Origin: Triticum aestivum
Taxonomy: Eukaryota; Streptophyta; Magnoliopsida; Poales; Poaceae
Direction of reading: 5' to 3'
Length of the DNA stretch: 64,000 nt
Assembly (NCBI RefSeq): GCF_018294505.1
Contig: NC_057796.1
Location: 190,455,873 to 190,519,872 of the forward strand
Program-made: the position numbers and the translations under genes
Part shown: piece by piece, positions 47,995-59,681 of the stretch
Numbering within the stretch: position 1 is the stretch's first letter
Layout: each line of letters opens with the position of its first letter
The notes under the pieces: generated by a model
What the model was told of the DNA's origin: nothing
The model's database searches: none
Seen by the model: the letters and a program-made list of their open reading frames with translations, nothing else

Positions 47995-49330
47995 TCACTC
48001 CACTATATATAAAAGCAGGAGCCTTAGTGCTTGCTTTACTAGGGTTCCTCTCGTTCACTCTCTCATGCTCTCCAGATCTAAGAAACACATAGGTGGCCCC
48101 ACTCTCTCTCAGCTCACGGCTGGTCAAAAATCCGGCCGGACAACCTCGACTGGGGCAGGGGTGTAGGTGCATCGTTCACGCTGTCGTCGGCGGCTAGGGA
48201 GGAGACCAACGGCTGCCCACGCGTCCCGATCGGCAGCCGTGCCGTTCTCTCCGAGAGAGCGCCGGCTCGGGAGGGCCTCCGACCCCTTCTTCCTCCCTGC
48301 AGTATTGTGGCCAAGATGCGGCCTCCCGACGCCGTCTTTGCCACATGCCGACGACCCTCAGGTATATATTCCTTCGAAACCTGCCTTGCTCTACTGCCCC
48401 AGCTCCCTTCGTGTGGATCCTTTTCTACTTCCGTCCGCTGTTCCAAAGCCACCTAGACTTCTACTATTATTAAGTAAAGCTAGTTCATACAGTCGACTCA
48501 AAGCGTTGGTTCAAACAGGGAAGAAAGTGGGAAAGCTGTAGCATGAATCTAGGACTTGGTTCTAAGAGGAAACGGGGGAAAGTAGTAATATCTGTCACTA
48601 TTTAAATAACCGTATTTCGTATTTGCGCAAACAGGGATGTCTGTCTCCATATCGTTTTGGGATGTCTGTCTCCGTATCGTTTCTATCCGCGCAATCAAAA
48701 GCACACACCTCAGTTTTAGTACAACTGCGCAAAATGAGATGGCTATCCCTCGTTGCTGTCGTCTAACCTCCCGTCTTCATGGTATCCCTACATTGGTAGT
48801 AACTAAGGTAGAATGACCAACGCAATCTAAAAGAAGCTGATTCATACGTTTTACTTCCTGATTGCAGTGCAGGGACGAGCGAAAACAACTGCATCCTAGT
48901 TTGGAATGCACTTTCTACCAGTTCATCCATGGACCGAGGACTAGTTGGCACGGCTGCACGGCAGTTTTTTGGACAGGTGCACGGACAAGAGGCATTGTGG
49001 TCTGCTTATTTCTGCAAATAGCAGTGCTTAAATTTAGTGGAATGCACAAGCATTTCAGCTGGTCAGTACACTGCATGGTTCAGTTCAGCATTCCAGCTGA
49101 GACCACAATTATAATTGGTTATTATGGAATGAGAGAACCTAACCCTGGATGGTGGCAACAAGAAAAAACCAGAGTGAACTCCAGGAAATTTAAGCCTGCC
49201 GGGAGGCCCTTTGCTCAGAGAAGCCTTGCTTGTTTTTTCCTGATTTGTAAACCTTCTCACAACTTTGTCTTTTGCTGTGAACTAGTATATGTTTGTTATG
49301 TTCTATGAATCATTGAGATGTATAAAATTG
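47995..49330 (+). ncRNA. Possible spliced transcription unit, coding potential unclear
   Basis: CACTATATATAAAAGC at about 48000-48015 is a strong TATA-like motif. About 35 bases on begins a CT-rich leader (GCTTTACTAGGGTTCCTCTCG). Possible first exon about 48050-48360 with a CAG/GTATAT donor, possible second exon from a TTGCAG at about 48862. The first ATG (48064) gives only a 33-residue peptide and later frames are Arg/Pro-rich without a domain. It could be a captured gene 5' end or a non-coding transcript. Sequence signals only; transcription is unproven. Confidence 0.3.
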
Positions 49331-49920
49331 CTTAACTTATGCTTTTCAAGTTTTTTATGAAGACGAGTGTGAGTGTTCCACATGAGCGCTGGACTAGCGT
49401 GTGAACGTTTGGAATTTATTACATTGTGGCCTCAATTAACTGCATGAACCACTGTAACAAGATACATAGTTGCTTATACGTCACACAGCAGATTGTTGAT
49501 TGTTAGCTGGTCGATAGCCTAGTGTTGAAGTGAGCTGAGCCAATGTGCCATGTTTTGCACAACTGCTTACAAGTGGGGCATCACCAACAGTGTTTACAAG
49601 TACTTATGTATATGTCGGCGCACGGTTCTCGAACGAGTGCGCTATTTCATCAAAACACACACTGCTCGTATGATAAACCGTGACAACTTATGTCTTACCA
49701 TGCCATATTCATGAAAAAACTAGTGAGGACGCATCTGTTTCGGCAACAATTACGATGGTTCTCACATGATTCACGGGCACACAAAAGTAGCAGCAGTTCC
49801 CATAGACGGATTCAAACAGAGTACTAGCCCCAGAGGGGTCGATAATAGGCAAGGTTCGGATAATTAGACACAATCCAAACTACTATTAAACACTAGCTGG
49901 GGCAACTATTTCATGCCTCG
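49331..49920. other. AT-rich spacer, no gene seen
   Basis: No domain, repeat or element end recognised in this stretch. Confidence 0.5.
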
Positions 49921-49922
49921 AT

Positions 49923-51009
49923 CTAATTTGGGTTGGACACAAGACGAACCTTGCCATGAACATCATCGAGGACGTCCCGCAGCAGCTCAACCCTGTGAAC
50001 CTTCATGAAGACAACCATGTGGCCTTGCCACTGATAAACTTGTTTGTGGAGGCATGCCACGCCATCTTCCTGCGTAAGCTTGACAAGAACAGTATGCCTC
50101 ACAAACGAAGGAGTAGCTTTGAACTTCTTGTGCTTCAGTACACCCTGGACAACACGCCTGACAACAGTGAGGCTGGAATACAACTCTTCATTGGTATAAC
50201 CGCAAATGGCTTCCAGAATCTAACAGCCTAAGAACTCTGTTTTCCCAGTGCGTATATTCAGGTCGTCCGCCTCATAGCGAGTGACATGTACAACCACACA
50301 ATCCTTGTCTCATCAGGGCTCTAATTGAAACAGAAACAAATTATGAATTACTTTTCAGTATAAGAAACACAAGTTATTTAAACCACTATGTATAGCATGG
50401 CATCGAAGCTAATAAAATTTTGCATTATTAATCACCACATACTTCCTTCTCTAAAAAAATCACCACATACTTAGATGAAAAACCACAATCGATATCGGCA
50501 AAGAAGGAAATCACCTTGGGCAGCTCAGCAGGGGGGGACATCCTTGAAGGGGGAAAACTGCTCCTGCAGTGCCACGGGGGCTGTAACCTCAAACAGGGCG
50601 TTGACCATCTCAGTAGTGGCCGTGAGCGTATCTGGGGTCGTCTCGGTGGTTGCCTCCATCTTCTTGGAGCTCTCTGTCTCGTGGGGATCAGCCTCCCGCG
50701 TCTGCTCCAATATCGGCAGATCTTTGCCTGGTTCTCCTTGGTCCATCATGAAACTGATGAATACTAGGAGACCACTGAAAGGAAAACATAATCGCAATGA
50801 CAATGAAACAAAAAAGAGAGTGAGGATCGGTTACTGCTTTGCAAAAGTTCTTTTTTTTCTCTGAACGAAAATATACCAACATCACGGATCCGCTTACCTT
50901 CCCTTCGTTCGGAGAGAAGAACAGTGGCAGATGCGAGTGTTGCCTTTCTTGAAGACGGTGAGGGAGAAGGGGATTCAGCGAAGAGTGAAATGATGGTTGC
51001 TTCCTCCAT
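49923..51009 (-). pseudogene. Unrecognised multi-exon gene with lesions
   Basis: Minus-strand gene read as exon 1 at 50898-51009 (MEEATIISLFAESPSPSP..., donor GTAAGC). Exon 2 is about 50517-50780, with TTTCAG acceptor (MMDQGEPGKDLPILEQ, ESSKKMEATTETTPDTLT, EVTAPVALQEQFSPF). Exon 3 is about 49923-50320 (VVVHVTRYEADDLNIRTG, EAICGYTNEELYSSL, SFVRHTVLVKLTQEDG, VYQWQGHMVVFMKVHRVELL). Lesions: phase mismatch between exons 1 and 2, a slip at a C7 run near 50535 just before an otherwise good exon end, and TAG at about 50228-50230. I do not recognise the family. Exon 3 looks like a real globular protein. The ATG is about 590 bp from the F-box gene ATG, head to head. Confidence 0.5.
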
Positions 51010-51599
51010 CAAACTTAGACTGCGGGGAGGTGGGGTGTTGTGATACGGCGGCTCGTTACTCCCGCGCTACGACCGGGGTGACTCTCCGCCTGCATACTGC
51101 CTTCTAATTTGGTGGATGGCATTTGGGCCCGCGCGCTGCATGGCCTGCATGTCGGTGAACAAAAGTATAATGGCATTCAGTAGAGGGAGACATTTCAATG
51201 ACCTAGGAGGAGCCAGAAGCGGTAGAGTGTCTCCACTGTACTAGTAGTAATTGTTTCTCTGGGCCCAAGACAAAACAGCCCATCCACACTAGTAAATAGT
51301 AAAATCAATTCAAAAGCCCATATATTTACTGAATGAGAGGCGCTACCCACACCCAGCACACCGCCCCCCCAAAACCTGGGTGCTCTTCTTCCTCCTCACT
51401 CCCACCCACCTCACGTCAGCTCGCTCCACTCGTACCCCCAAATTCCTCACCTCACTCCTACAGAAAACCCCAGCTCCCCTTCTTCTTCACTCCTACAGAA
51501 AACCCCCGGCTCCCCTTCTTCTTCGCTCGCACTACAACTAGGCTCGTCATTCGTTACTCTGCTCAAATCCGTGAGCGCGACGCAACGCCCTCGAGGAAA
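51010..51599. promoter_or_regulatory. Shared upstream region between two divergent genes
   Basis: Separates the minus-strand unknown gene from the plus-strand F-box gene. Bases 51455-51525 hold two copies of CTCCTACAGAAAACCCC plus GCTCCCCTTCTTCTTC, in the F-box leader. A frame open from 51333 joins the F-box frame, but its composition (CT/CA-rich) suggests untranslated leader. Confidence 0.45.
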
Positions 51600-53323
51600 A
51601 TGGAGTTGGCTGACCCGAGCGCCAAGAAGATGAGGCTCCCGCCAGCGGCGACGCCTGTTGTAGATCCCGCACCCGGCAGCGTGGGGAGAAGCGGCGACCC
51701 CGCCCCCACCGGATCCCAGGAACCCGTAGAGTCTCGGGTGGACCGCATCAGCGATCTCCCGGACGCCGTCCTTGGGGAGATCATCTTGCTTCTCCCCACC
51801 AAGGATTGCTGCTGCACTCAAGTCCTCTCAATTCGGTGGCGCCCTCTATGGCGCGCCGTGCCCCTTAATCTCGACTGTCGTCAGCTATATCTCTTCAATG
51901 ATTTTGAAATCCCCAGAGCCATCATCTCCTCCTACAAGGGGTCCGTTCAAAGCCTCTACATCCCGTCATGCTACCTGAGCAAGCATACCATGCCCTGCAT
52001 GGTGGATGCCTGGCTGAAATCCCCTGAATTCACAGAACTACAGCTGCTTGAGTTCTACTATTCCCCTGGAAATCACATACCACATACCGAACGCCATGAA
52101 CTTATGCCCTCAGCACCGATGTCCATCTCGCGGTTTTCGTCCTCTCGCCACACCGCCACCTTTGCGCTGTGCTACCTACCAGACAATCTGGTACTAAACC
52201 TTCGACTCCCATTTCTCAAGAAACTTTCACTTGTGCGGGTTCGTATATCGGAGGCCTCATTGCACAGCATCATCCACTCCAGTTGCCCTGCGCTGGAGTG
52301 CTTGGTGCTTGTTTTCACAGTTAGAATCGGTTGTCTGCAAATAAAGTCGCCTAACCTTGTAAGAATTGGAATTTCTTTTGACGGAAGGCATCTCATCATC
52401 CAAGATGCCCCTTCACTTAAAAGGTTGATCCTTGATTCTAGTTATTCACCGTTGCAAATAACCGTCCTCTCTGCGCCTAAACTGGAGACCTTGGGTGTAA
52501 TACATGATCTCTGTGCTCATTTCAATATGGTGTTTGGCTCCACAGTTCTTCAGGTACTTTATATTATCATCTACACTTGTAACCATAAGCTGCATTTTAA
52601 ATTTCTGTGCATAATTTATATATCATCTTGGAGTACACATTTTGTACTAATATTATGTTCTATGCTCAATGAAGAGTTTCTCCATGGATGGCCTATCAAT
52701 GGTGCTGGATTCTGTCAAGATCTTATATATCCAAATGAATAGTTTTGATCTGAACAAGATTATTGGCTTGCTGCAATGCTTTCCATGTCTGGAGAAGTTG
52801 TATATAAAGGTGATAATTTCACGCACATTCGAAGCCCGCATATAGTGTACTAGAATTAACCGTTCGGCTGTTGCTCTTTCGACACTCTTCTTTTAGACCT
52901 TAACTGTTCTCAATCTTCATGTCTATTTACGCAACAGGACGGGGTAAGAAAGTTATAACCAATCGATGGATTCGTAAGCATCGGGATTTTCTCACTTCTC
53001 ATGAGATTCGATTGAAGACAATAACGCTAGAACGATATGTAGCCAACCGTGCAAACACAAGATTTGTCACATTCTTCCTGCTGAATGCGAGGTTACTATT
53101 GTCCATCAGCCTTAAGTTTATCAGAAGCATGGTTTTGATGGATGGGTATGTCGAAGAGCAAAAAAAGGAGTTTCAGGTGGGCAAAAGAGCTTCTGAACGT
53201 GCCGGGCTTCTATTTACAACATATTGTGGTCAAAATCCAGTAAATTTTACGACCCAGGATGTTCATTCTATGGACCTGCCCGATCCATTTGACTGTGACT
53301 GCCGAAAACAGTGCTGGAGTTAG
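51600..53323 (+). pseudogene. F-box/LRR/FBD protein gene, possible frame break before last exon
   Basis: F-box proteins recruit targets to SCF ubiquitin ligases. Exon 1, 51600-52553, starts MELADPSAKK and has an F-box at about residues 49-92 (RISDLPDAVLGEIILLLPTK, WRPLWRAVPLNLD), then leucine-rich-repeat-like segments (LPFLKKLSLVRVRI, CPALECLVLVF, APSLKRLILDSSY) and ends CAG/GTACTT. Exon 2, 52675-52809, phase 0, carries DSVKILYIQMNSFDLNKIIG. Exon 3, from CAG at 52937 to TAG 53321-53323, carries the FBD-type part (HEIRLKTITLERYVANR, FLLNARLLLSISLKF). The exon 2 end and exon 3 start do not match in phase, so either a one-base lesion or different splicing applies. The ATG at 51600 follows AGGAAAA and was chosen because the upstream frame is low-complexity. 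Exon 1 has no stops. It is most likely a captured host gene. Confidence 0.8.
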
Positions 53324-53756
53324 ATGTTGTTGCCCTTTTCAATCTGTTTTTTTTTGTAAACCTGATGAACAATTAACCCTCGTGCTTTTGTACAGTTTGT
53401 AAGCTGGAGTTAGATGTTCCTGCCCTTTTCAACTCGGCTGTGACTGTCATATTTTCTTTGAAACAAGGCAAATGGCTTGCCATTCGTTTAATTTAGAGTG
53501 AAATATTGTAACAAATCCCAACCAAGGGAAATAACATCACTCTCGCCGGCTGCTTGAGCTCACTGTGCATTACTGAAGCCAAGTGATTAGCCCCCACCAG
53601 CACCCACAAACTTATTTCGAACTAGCACATCAAATGGGCTGTAAATTTTCATAGGAAAGGCTCCATGACCGTGACAGATTTGGATTCTGACATTTGGGAC
53701 CCGCGAGGAAATAGCCTATCCAAGGTGGTGTCGACTTACTAGCCAGTCAACAAACG
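53324..53756. other. 3' flank of the F-box gene
   Basis: A repeated segment (TGGAGTTAGATGTT, CTGCCCTTTTCAA) occurs at about 53310 and 53405, a short direct duplication of the gene end. No further gene. Confidence 0.5.
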
Positions 53757-56700
53757 ATTCTGCCTACCAGCCGTTGGATTGACATCCATAATCTGTCGTG
53801 TATCTTCTATCTCTTGTCTTCTTCTTCCTCCAGCCACCCAAACCAAACCACCCCGTCGGCTCCGCCTGCTCCCGCCTCCCATGGCTGGCTGCGCCTCCGC
53901 CGCCCTATCGTACGTATCCTCCAACGTTGGCCAGTCCCTCCCTCTATTCCCCCACACGTCCTGTTATTCTCCGACGACGTCAGCCCCAACACGCACCCGC
54001 GCCCGAACCAGTCAACCCTCGTACTCCCCTCCGCCTGCGACTGGACCGGCGCATCTTCAACGGCTCCTGTTCGTTCCGTCCGAGGCCTCGCCGTCGTCCT
54101 CCGCCTTGCGGCCTTGGTTCGCTCGCCGCGAGCGGTGCGCCGCCCTCTTGCGTTGTCAATGTCGTCAACAACCGAGAGGAACAAGGAGATGAATGTACGT
54201 GGAGAGGATGACAGTAGGGACCCACCAGCGTCATGGCAGTACGCAAGCAAGTGCCTCTATAGTACAAGCCCAAAAATATGGTTCCTCCTAATGGTTGGAC
54301 ATCTGGGGCTCACGCCATTGTCAATGTAGTCAATAAACGAGAGAATTACACTACGAGCGGCTGACACCAGGGACCTAGCAAGTCGCGCAGTTTTTTTGAG
54401 GAACAAGCAGTTGTTATTTATACTAGTTTTAGCGATGGATCAGGGTAACAACGGGGCTGTGCGGGTGTTGTGGCCTGTCTAGCCAGGGTTTTATTTATGT
54501 TTACCACATCATGAGCCTAGTTGTGTTTTTTTCTTGCTGAAAATGGCTAGCCCAGTTCTATTTTTTTTAAAGAAATACCCAAACAAGGCCTACTTGCTTT
54601 ACCGGCCCTGCTGGTCTGCAAATCTTTCAAGACGAGGAGAGTTTCATTCGGTTTGCCCAGAAATGGGCTGTACATTTTTAGAACACATCAAACCGGGAAT
54701 TAGTTTCAATTTTTTTTCATTACAAGATCTTAAATTCCATTGATTTTTATGCGTGGACAATTATTTGGATTTTATATTTATATAAATTATTTTTCAAAAT
54801 AGTTTGAATGTGAATCCATATTTCTGGATTAAAAACATTTGACCGCACCGAAATATGCAAAATTTCGTATACTTTTTAACCGTGGCCACAATATGGGGTG
54901 TAATGCTAGCAAAAAGAAGATGGGCTCTAAAAAAATTCTTAAGAATTAGCAAATGGGCTGTACATTATTAGAAATATTGGCAGATGGGTTGTATGCTGTT
55001 TTCCACAGATATGAGGCTGACTTGTGCGCCTACTACAGGTTGACGCGTATGCTTTCATAAAAAAAAGGTTGACACACACGCAACGCCCTGTCAACTTAGT
55101 CAACACACGAGAGCAGTGACTGTTGGATGTCCATCCAACGGCTATCGTGCTTCTTCAATCTCTGCTCTTCATGCTACAGCCGCTCAGACAAGCGCCAGCG
55201 GGACTGCCTGCTCCCTCCTCCCGCGGCCGGCTATGCTGCCGCGCAGGCCTCATGGCCCCACCGTACTCCCATCGCTGGCCTAGCCATCCCTCTACTCACC
55301 CACACATGCTGTTATTCTTCGGCGACAGCAGACGAACCAGTAAACCCTCGTACTCCTCCGCGTGGGAAACAACTGCCGAGTATTCCCTGGCTCCGTGTCG
55401 TTCCCTTCCTAGGCCTCGCCGTCGTCCACCGCCCTGGTGCTCTCGGTGCGGCCTGGTCAACGTGGTCAATGAACGACATCCATCGGAAGTGGACTGTACG
55501 TGGAGAGGCTGATAGCTGGGTCCACGGCCGCACGCAAGGAAATGCCTCCTTATTACGCGCAAAATAATGATTCCTCCACCTGACAGCTAGGACCCACAGG
55601 AAGGGCCTCTGTATTTTGCGAAAAAAATGTTCCCCCCCGCTGACAGGTCGGATCCACCAGCTATATCTTCGCACGCAAGGAAGTGCCTCCTTATTACGCC
55701 CAAAAAATGAATACCCCCTGCTAGCTGGGACCCACCATATTTTTGGGCTAACTTGTGGGCCTACTAAGTTGACGGGATGGAGGACTTTGTCAACTTAGTC
55801 AATACTCCACTGACCGTATGATGTCCATCCAACGGCCATAGTGCTTCTTCAACCTCTGGTCTTCTTGCTCCAGCCGCCCAAAGCAGCGCCGGTCGTGCCG
55901 CCTGCTCCTGCCTCCTGTGGCCGACTGTCCTACCGCGGAGGCCTCACCGCACCCATACTACTCCCACCACTGGCCAGGCCATCCCTCCACTCACCCACAC
56001 CCCCTGTTATTCCGCGGCGACGGCAGCCTCACACCGCAGCCGAACCAGTGAACGCTCGTACTGCTCTCCGCGTGGGCATCCACTGCCGCGTCTTGCTCGG
56101 CTCCGCGTCGTCCCCTTCCTAGGCCTCGCCGTCGTCCACCGCCGTGGTGCTCTCGGCGCGGCATGGTCAATGTGGTCAACGACCGACTTCCATCGGAAGA
56201 GTACTGTACGTGGAGAGGCTGACAGCTAGGTCCACGGCAGCCGCAAGGAAGTGCCTCCTTATTACGCGGAAAATAATTATTCCTCCACCTGACAGCGGGG
56301 ACCCACTGGACGGGCCACCAGTATTTTGCGAAAAAAATCGTTTCCCCCTGACTGTTGGGACCCACCGGACGGGCCACCGTATTTCATGAAAAAACGTTCC
56401 CCCCGCTGTCAGCTCGGACCCACCGGAAATTCCTCCTTATTACGCACAAAAAACGAATACTCCCCCGTCTAGCTGGGACCCACCTTGGTGGGAGGCTGAC
56501 TTGTGGGCCTACTAAGTTGACGGGGATGAAGGGCTTTGTCAACTTAGTCAATATGAATGATTCTAGCTCCAGTGACCGTACGATGTCCATCCAACGGCCG
56601 TAGTGTTTCTTCAACCTCTGGTCTTCTTGCTCCAGCCGCCCAAAGCAGCGCCGGTCGTGCCGCATGCTCCTGCCTCCCGTGGCCGGCTGTGCTGCCGCAG

Positions 56701-58160
56701 AGGCCTCACCGCCCCCTACTATTCCCACCGCTGGCCAGGCCCTGCGGCGACGGCAGCCTCACACCGCAGCCGAACCAGTGAACCCTCGTACTCCTCTCCG
56801 CGCGGGCTTCCACTGTCGCGTCTTCCCCGGCTCCGCGTCGTCCCCTTCCTAGGCCTCGCCGTCGTCCACTGCCGTGGTGCTCTCCGCGCGGCGTGGTCAA
56901 CGTGGTCAAGGAACGACTTCCATCGGAAGAGTACTGTATGTGGAGAGGCTGACAGCTGGGTCCACGACCACAACCCAGTTTTTTTGTGATTTGCCAAGTA
57001 AGTCGCTTTGTCAGGCCTGTTGGGCTGCAAATCTTTCAAGACAAGGAGAGCTTTCATTCGGCTGGCCGAGAAAATGGCCCATCAGTAATGAGAAATGGGC
57101 GGTACATTTTTAAAACACATCAAATCGGCAATTAGTTTCAAATATCTTTTTTTGCATTTCAAGATTTTAAATTACATTAATTTTTATGCGTGGAGAATTT
57201 GTTGGATTTTATATTGATATACATTTATTTTTAAAATCAGTTTGAATGTGAGTCAAAATTTCGGGATTAAAAACAGTTCAGACCGCACCGAAATATGCAA
57301 AACTTCGTATAATTTTTTAACCATGGCCACAATATGGGCTATAATGCTAACAGAAAGAATATGGGCTCTAAAAAAACCCTTAAGAATTAGAAAATAGCCT
57401 GTAAATTATTAGAAATAATGGCAGATGGGCTGTATGCTGTTTTCCACAGATTTGAGGCTTTCCTAAAAAAAAGGTTGATGCACAAGCACTGACTGTTAGA
57501 TGTCCATCCAACGGCCGTCGTGCTTCTTCAATCTCTGCTCTTCCTGCTCCAGCCGCTCAAACAAGCGCCGGCGGGACTGCCTGCTCCCTCCTCCCCATGG
57601 CCGGTTGTGCTGCCGCGCAGGCCTCACCGCCCCACCGTACTCCCATCGCTGGCCTAGCCATCCCTCTACTCACCCACACCTGCTGTTATTCTCCGGCGAC
57701 GGCAGACGAACCAGTAAACCCTCGTACAGTCGTACTCCCCTCCGCGTGGGAAACAACTGCCGAGTCTTCCCTCCCTCCGTGTCGTCCCCTTCCTAGGCCT
57801 TGCCGTCGTCCACCGCCGTGCTGCTCTCGGCGCGGCGTGGTCAATGTGGTCAACGACCGACTTCCATCGGAAGAGTACTGTGCGTGGAGACGCTGACAGC
57901 TGGGTCCACGGCTGCAGCAAGGAAGTGCCTCCTTATTACGCGCAAAATAATTATTCCTCCACCTGACAGCGGGGACCCACCGGACGGGCCACCGTATTTC
58001 GTGAAAAAAAACGTTTCCCCCTGACTGCTGGGACCCACCAGCTACACCTTCGCACGCAAGGAAGTGCGTCCGGGAAAACAAAAAACAAAACGATTTGCCC
58101 CCTTGACTGCTGGGACCCACCAGCTACATCTTCGCACGCAAGGAAGTGCCTGACAGTCGG
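53757..58160 (+). repeat. Compound long-period array, pattern A-B-A-A-A-B-A
   Basis: Five copies of unit A (about 53757-54360, 55118-55795, 55797-56560, 56575-56975, 57483-58160) share ATGTCCATCCAACGGC, CTTCTTGCTCCAGCCGC, TTCCTAGGCCTCGCCGTCGT, GGTCAA-GTGGTCAA and, near the end, TGCCTCCTTATTACGC and GGACCCACC. Two copies of unit B (about 54390-55085 and 56985-57480) share GCAAATCTTTCAAGAC, ATTTTTATGCGTGGA and GCACCGAAATATGCAAAA. A1 is the most diverged. It forms the inner right subterminal region of CACTA-2. A units give proline-rich open frames on both strands that I treat as repeat artefacts. Confidence 0.85.
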
Positions 58161-58214
58161 GACCCACCTGGTCGAAGCATATGTAGCGTTGTCATTCTGG
58201 TCGCGAACGTGTAC

Positions 58215-58300
58215 GTACATATATACTGGTGGATGTAGAGGCGCGCACGTGTCGTAATAGAGGCGCGCATGTAGCATGTACACGTACGTACAGCGGCCAG
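58215..58300 (+). repeat. Short GAGGCGCGCA repeat
   Basis: Two copies of GTAGAGGCGCGCACGTGTCG-like sequence within 40 bp. Start of the minisatellite zone. Confidence 0.5.
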
Positions 58301-58424
58301 GGTGCAAGAAAGAAAATACGGCCACGTATGTGTACATACGGGCGGGGTCTCGAACACCTACTCACGCATATGTACGGCGAAGGCTCGTTGACATGGCTGG
58401 GTCGGAACGAAGAAACAACATCAT

Positions 58425-58525
58425 CGTCGTGTTCATGGGGAGGCAACGGAATGCGTCGTGTTCATGGGGAGGCAACGGAATGCGTCGTGTTCATCGGGAG
58501 GCAAGGGAACGCGTGGGAGCCAACC
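58425..58525 (+). repeat. About 30-bp tandem repeat (GTGTTCATGGGGAGGCAACG)
   Basis: Three consecutive copies of GTGTTCATGGGGAGGCAACG followed by GAATGCGTC, the last one diverged. Confidence 0.9.
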
Positions 58526-58589
58526 GGCTGGGTCGGAACGGAATGCGTGGTCATGTTCATCGGGAGGGCTTGGACGGAACAGGCGATGG

Positions 58590-58915
58590 AAACGAGGCCT
58601 GGCGTACCGCAGAACGGAGGAAACGGCCTTGTGTTCGACCGGCCATGTTCGAAACGGGATCCTATTCATCGGGAGGGGTCTGGCGTACCGCAAAACGGAC
58701 GAAACGGACCTCCTACGGTCGAAACGGGGGTCCTGTTGATCGGGAGGGGTGTGGCGTACCGCAAAACGGACGAAACGGACCTCCTACGGTCGAAACGGGG
58801 GTCTTGTTGATCGGGAGGGGTGTGGCGTACCGCAAAACGGGCGAAATGGACCTCCTACGGTCGAAACGGGGGTCCTGTTCATCGGGAGGGGTGTGGCGTA
58901 CCGCAAAACGGGACT
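58590..58915 (+). repeat. About 75-bp tandem repeat (TGGCGTACCGCAAAACGG)
   Basis: About four and a half copies of a unit containing TGGCGTACCGCAAAACGG, ACCTCCTACGGTCGAAACGG and TCGGGAGGGGTG. The open frames here are produced by the repeat (75 is a multiple of three). Confidence 0.93.
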
Positions 58916-58959
58916 CCACGAGATACTGTTCATCTCCACCGTCGACCTCCTCCAGCCTC

Positions 58960-59225
58960 CACGGGCTCCTATTCATCCAGCCTCCACCGCGCGCTACTCC
59001 ACCAGCTACTGTTCAACCACCCCTCCACGGGCACCCCTCCATCGTCTACTATTCAGCCAGCCCTCCACACCATGGGGTCCTGTTCAACCACCCCTCCACG
59101 GGCACCCCTCCACCGTCTACTGTTCATCCAGCCCTCCACACCACACGGTCCTGTTCATCCAGAGGCAACGCCACCGCTCACTGTTCATCCAACCCCCCCC
59201 CCCCCAACGCTCACTGTTCATCCCA
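58960..59225 (+). repeat. C-rich tandem repeat (CCCCTCCACGGGCACCCCTCC)
   Basis: Units of about 70 bp with CTCCACGGGCACCCCTCCA, TCTACTGTTCATCCAGCC and CCATGGGGTCCTGTTCAACC. A C9 run is at about 59195-59204. Part of the CACTA-2 subterminal region. Confidence 0.9.
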
Positions 59226-59681
59226 GAGGCAGCATCGATCGGCTTCAGTTAGCAGCAGTAGCGAAGGAATCGCTCGATCGGGTTCAGTTAACAGCCATCG
59301 ATCGATCGCTCGGGTTCAGTAACGTGTAGCCTGTAGTGCAATCGCTCGGGTTCAGTTAGAGCCCAACGCCTCGCACATACGCGCGTACGTCTACGAGAGA
59401 AACGCGCATCGCTCGGCCCCCGACCTCCCACCGTAACCGGGAACTCCCCGAAATTTTCCTCGCCCTCGCTTCTACCATGATTTTTTCCGTCATGGATGGC
59501 CCAAAGAATGTCATGCAGCTGCGTCTCCGGCCCACCCAAGACGAAAAGCCAATTTTCTGTCATGATTTTTTCTCATAGAAGTAGGGGCCCACCACATCTA
59601 TGATGATACCGGGTTTTGTCACAATTATCGTCATAGAAGTGTCATATGTATGACAGAAAAAAATTTCGTTCGGCCCAAAAT
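59226..59681. other. CACTA-2 right terminal region
   Basis: No gene. From 59240 to 59360 CGATCGCTCGGGTTCAGTTA is repeated about four times. From 59470 there are CATGATTTTTTCCGTCATGG- and TCATAGAAGTG-type motifs that mirror the left terminal region. Confidence 0.8.

Noticed and set aside
48862..49308. 148-codon plus-strand frame as a gene
   Set aside because: No domain, low-complexity ends and stop-to-stop openness only; kept only as part of a possible non-coding unit.
53798..58120. Many Pro/Arg-rich open frames of 100-170 codons in the A units
   Set aside because: Different frames are open in different copies and none is conserved; repeat artefacts.
58276..59322. 348-codon frame across the minisatellites
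   Set aside because: Open because a 75-bp unit preserves frame; the translation is repetitive with no domain.
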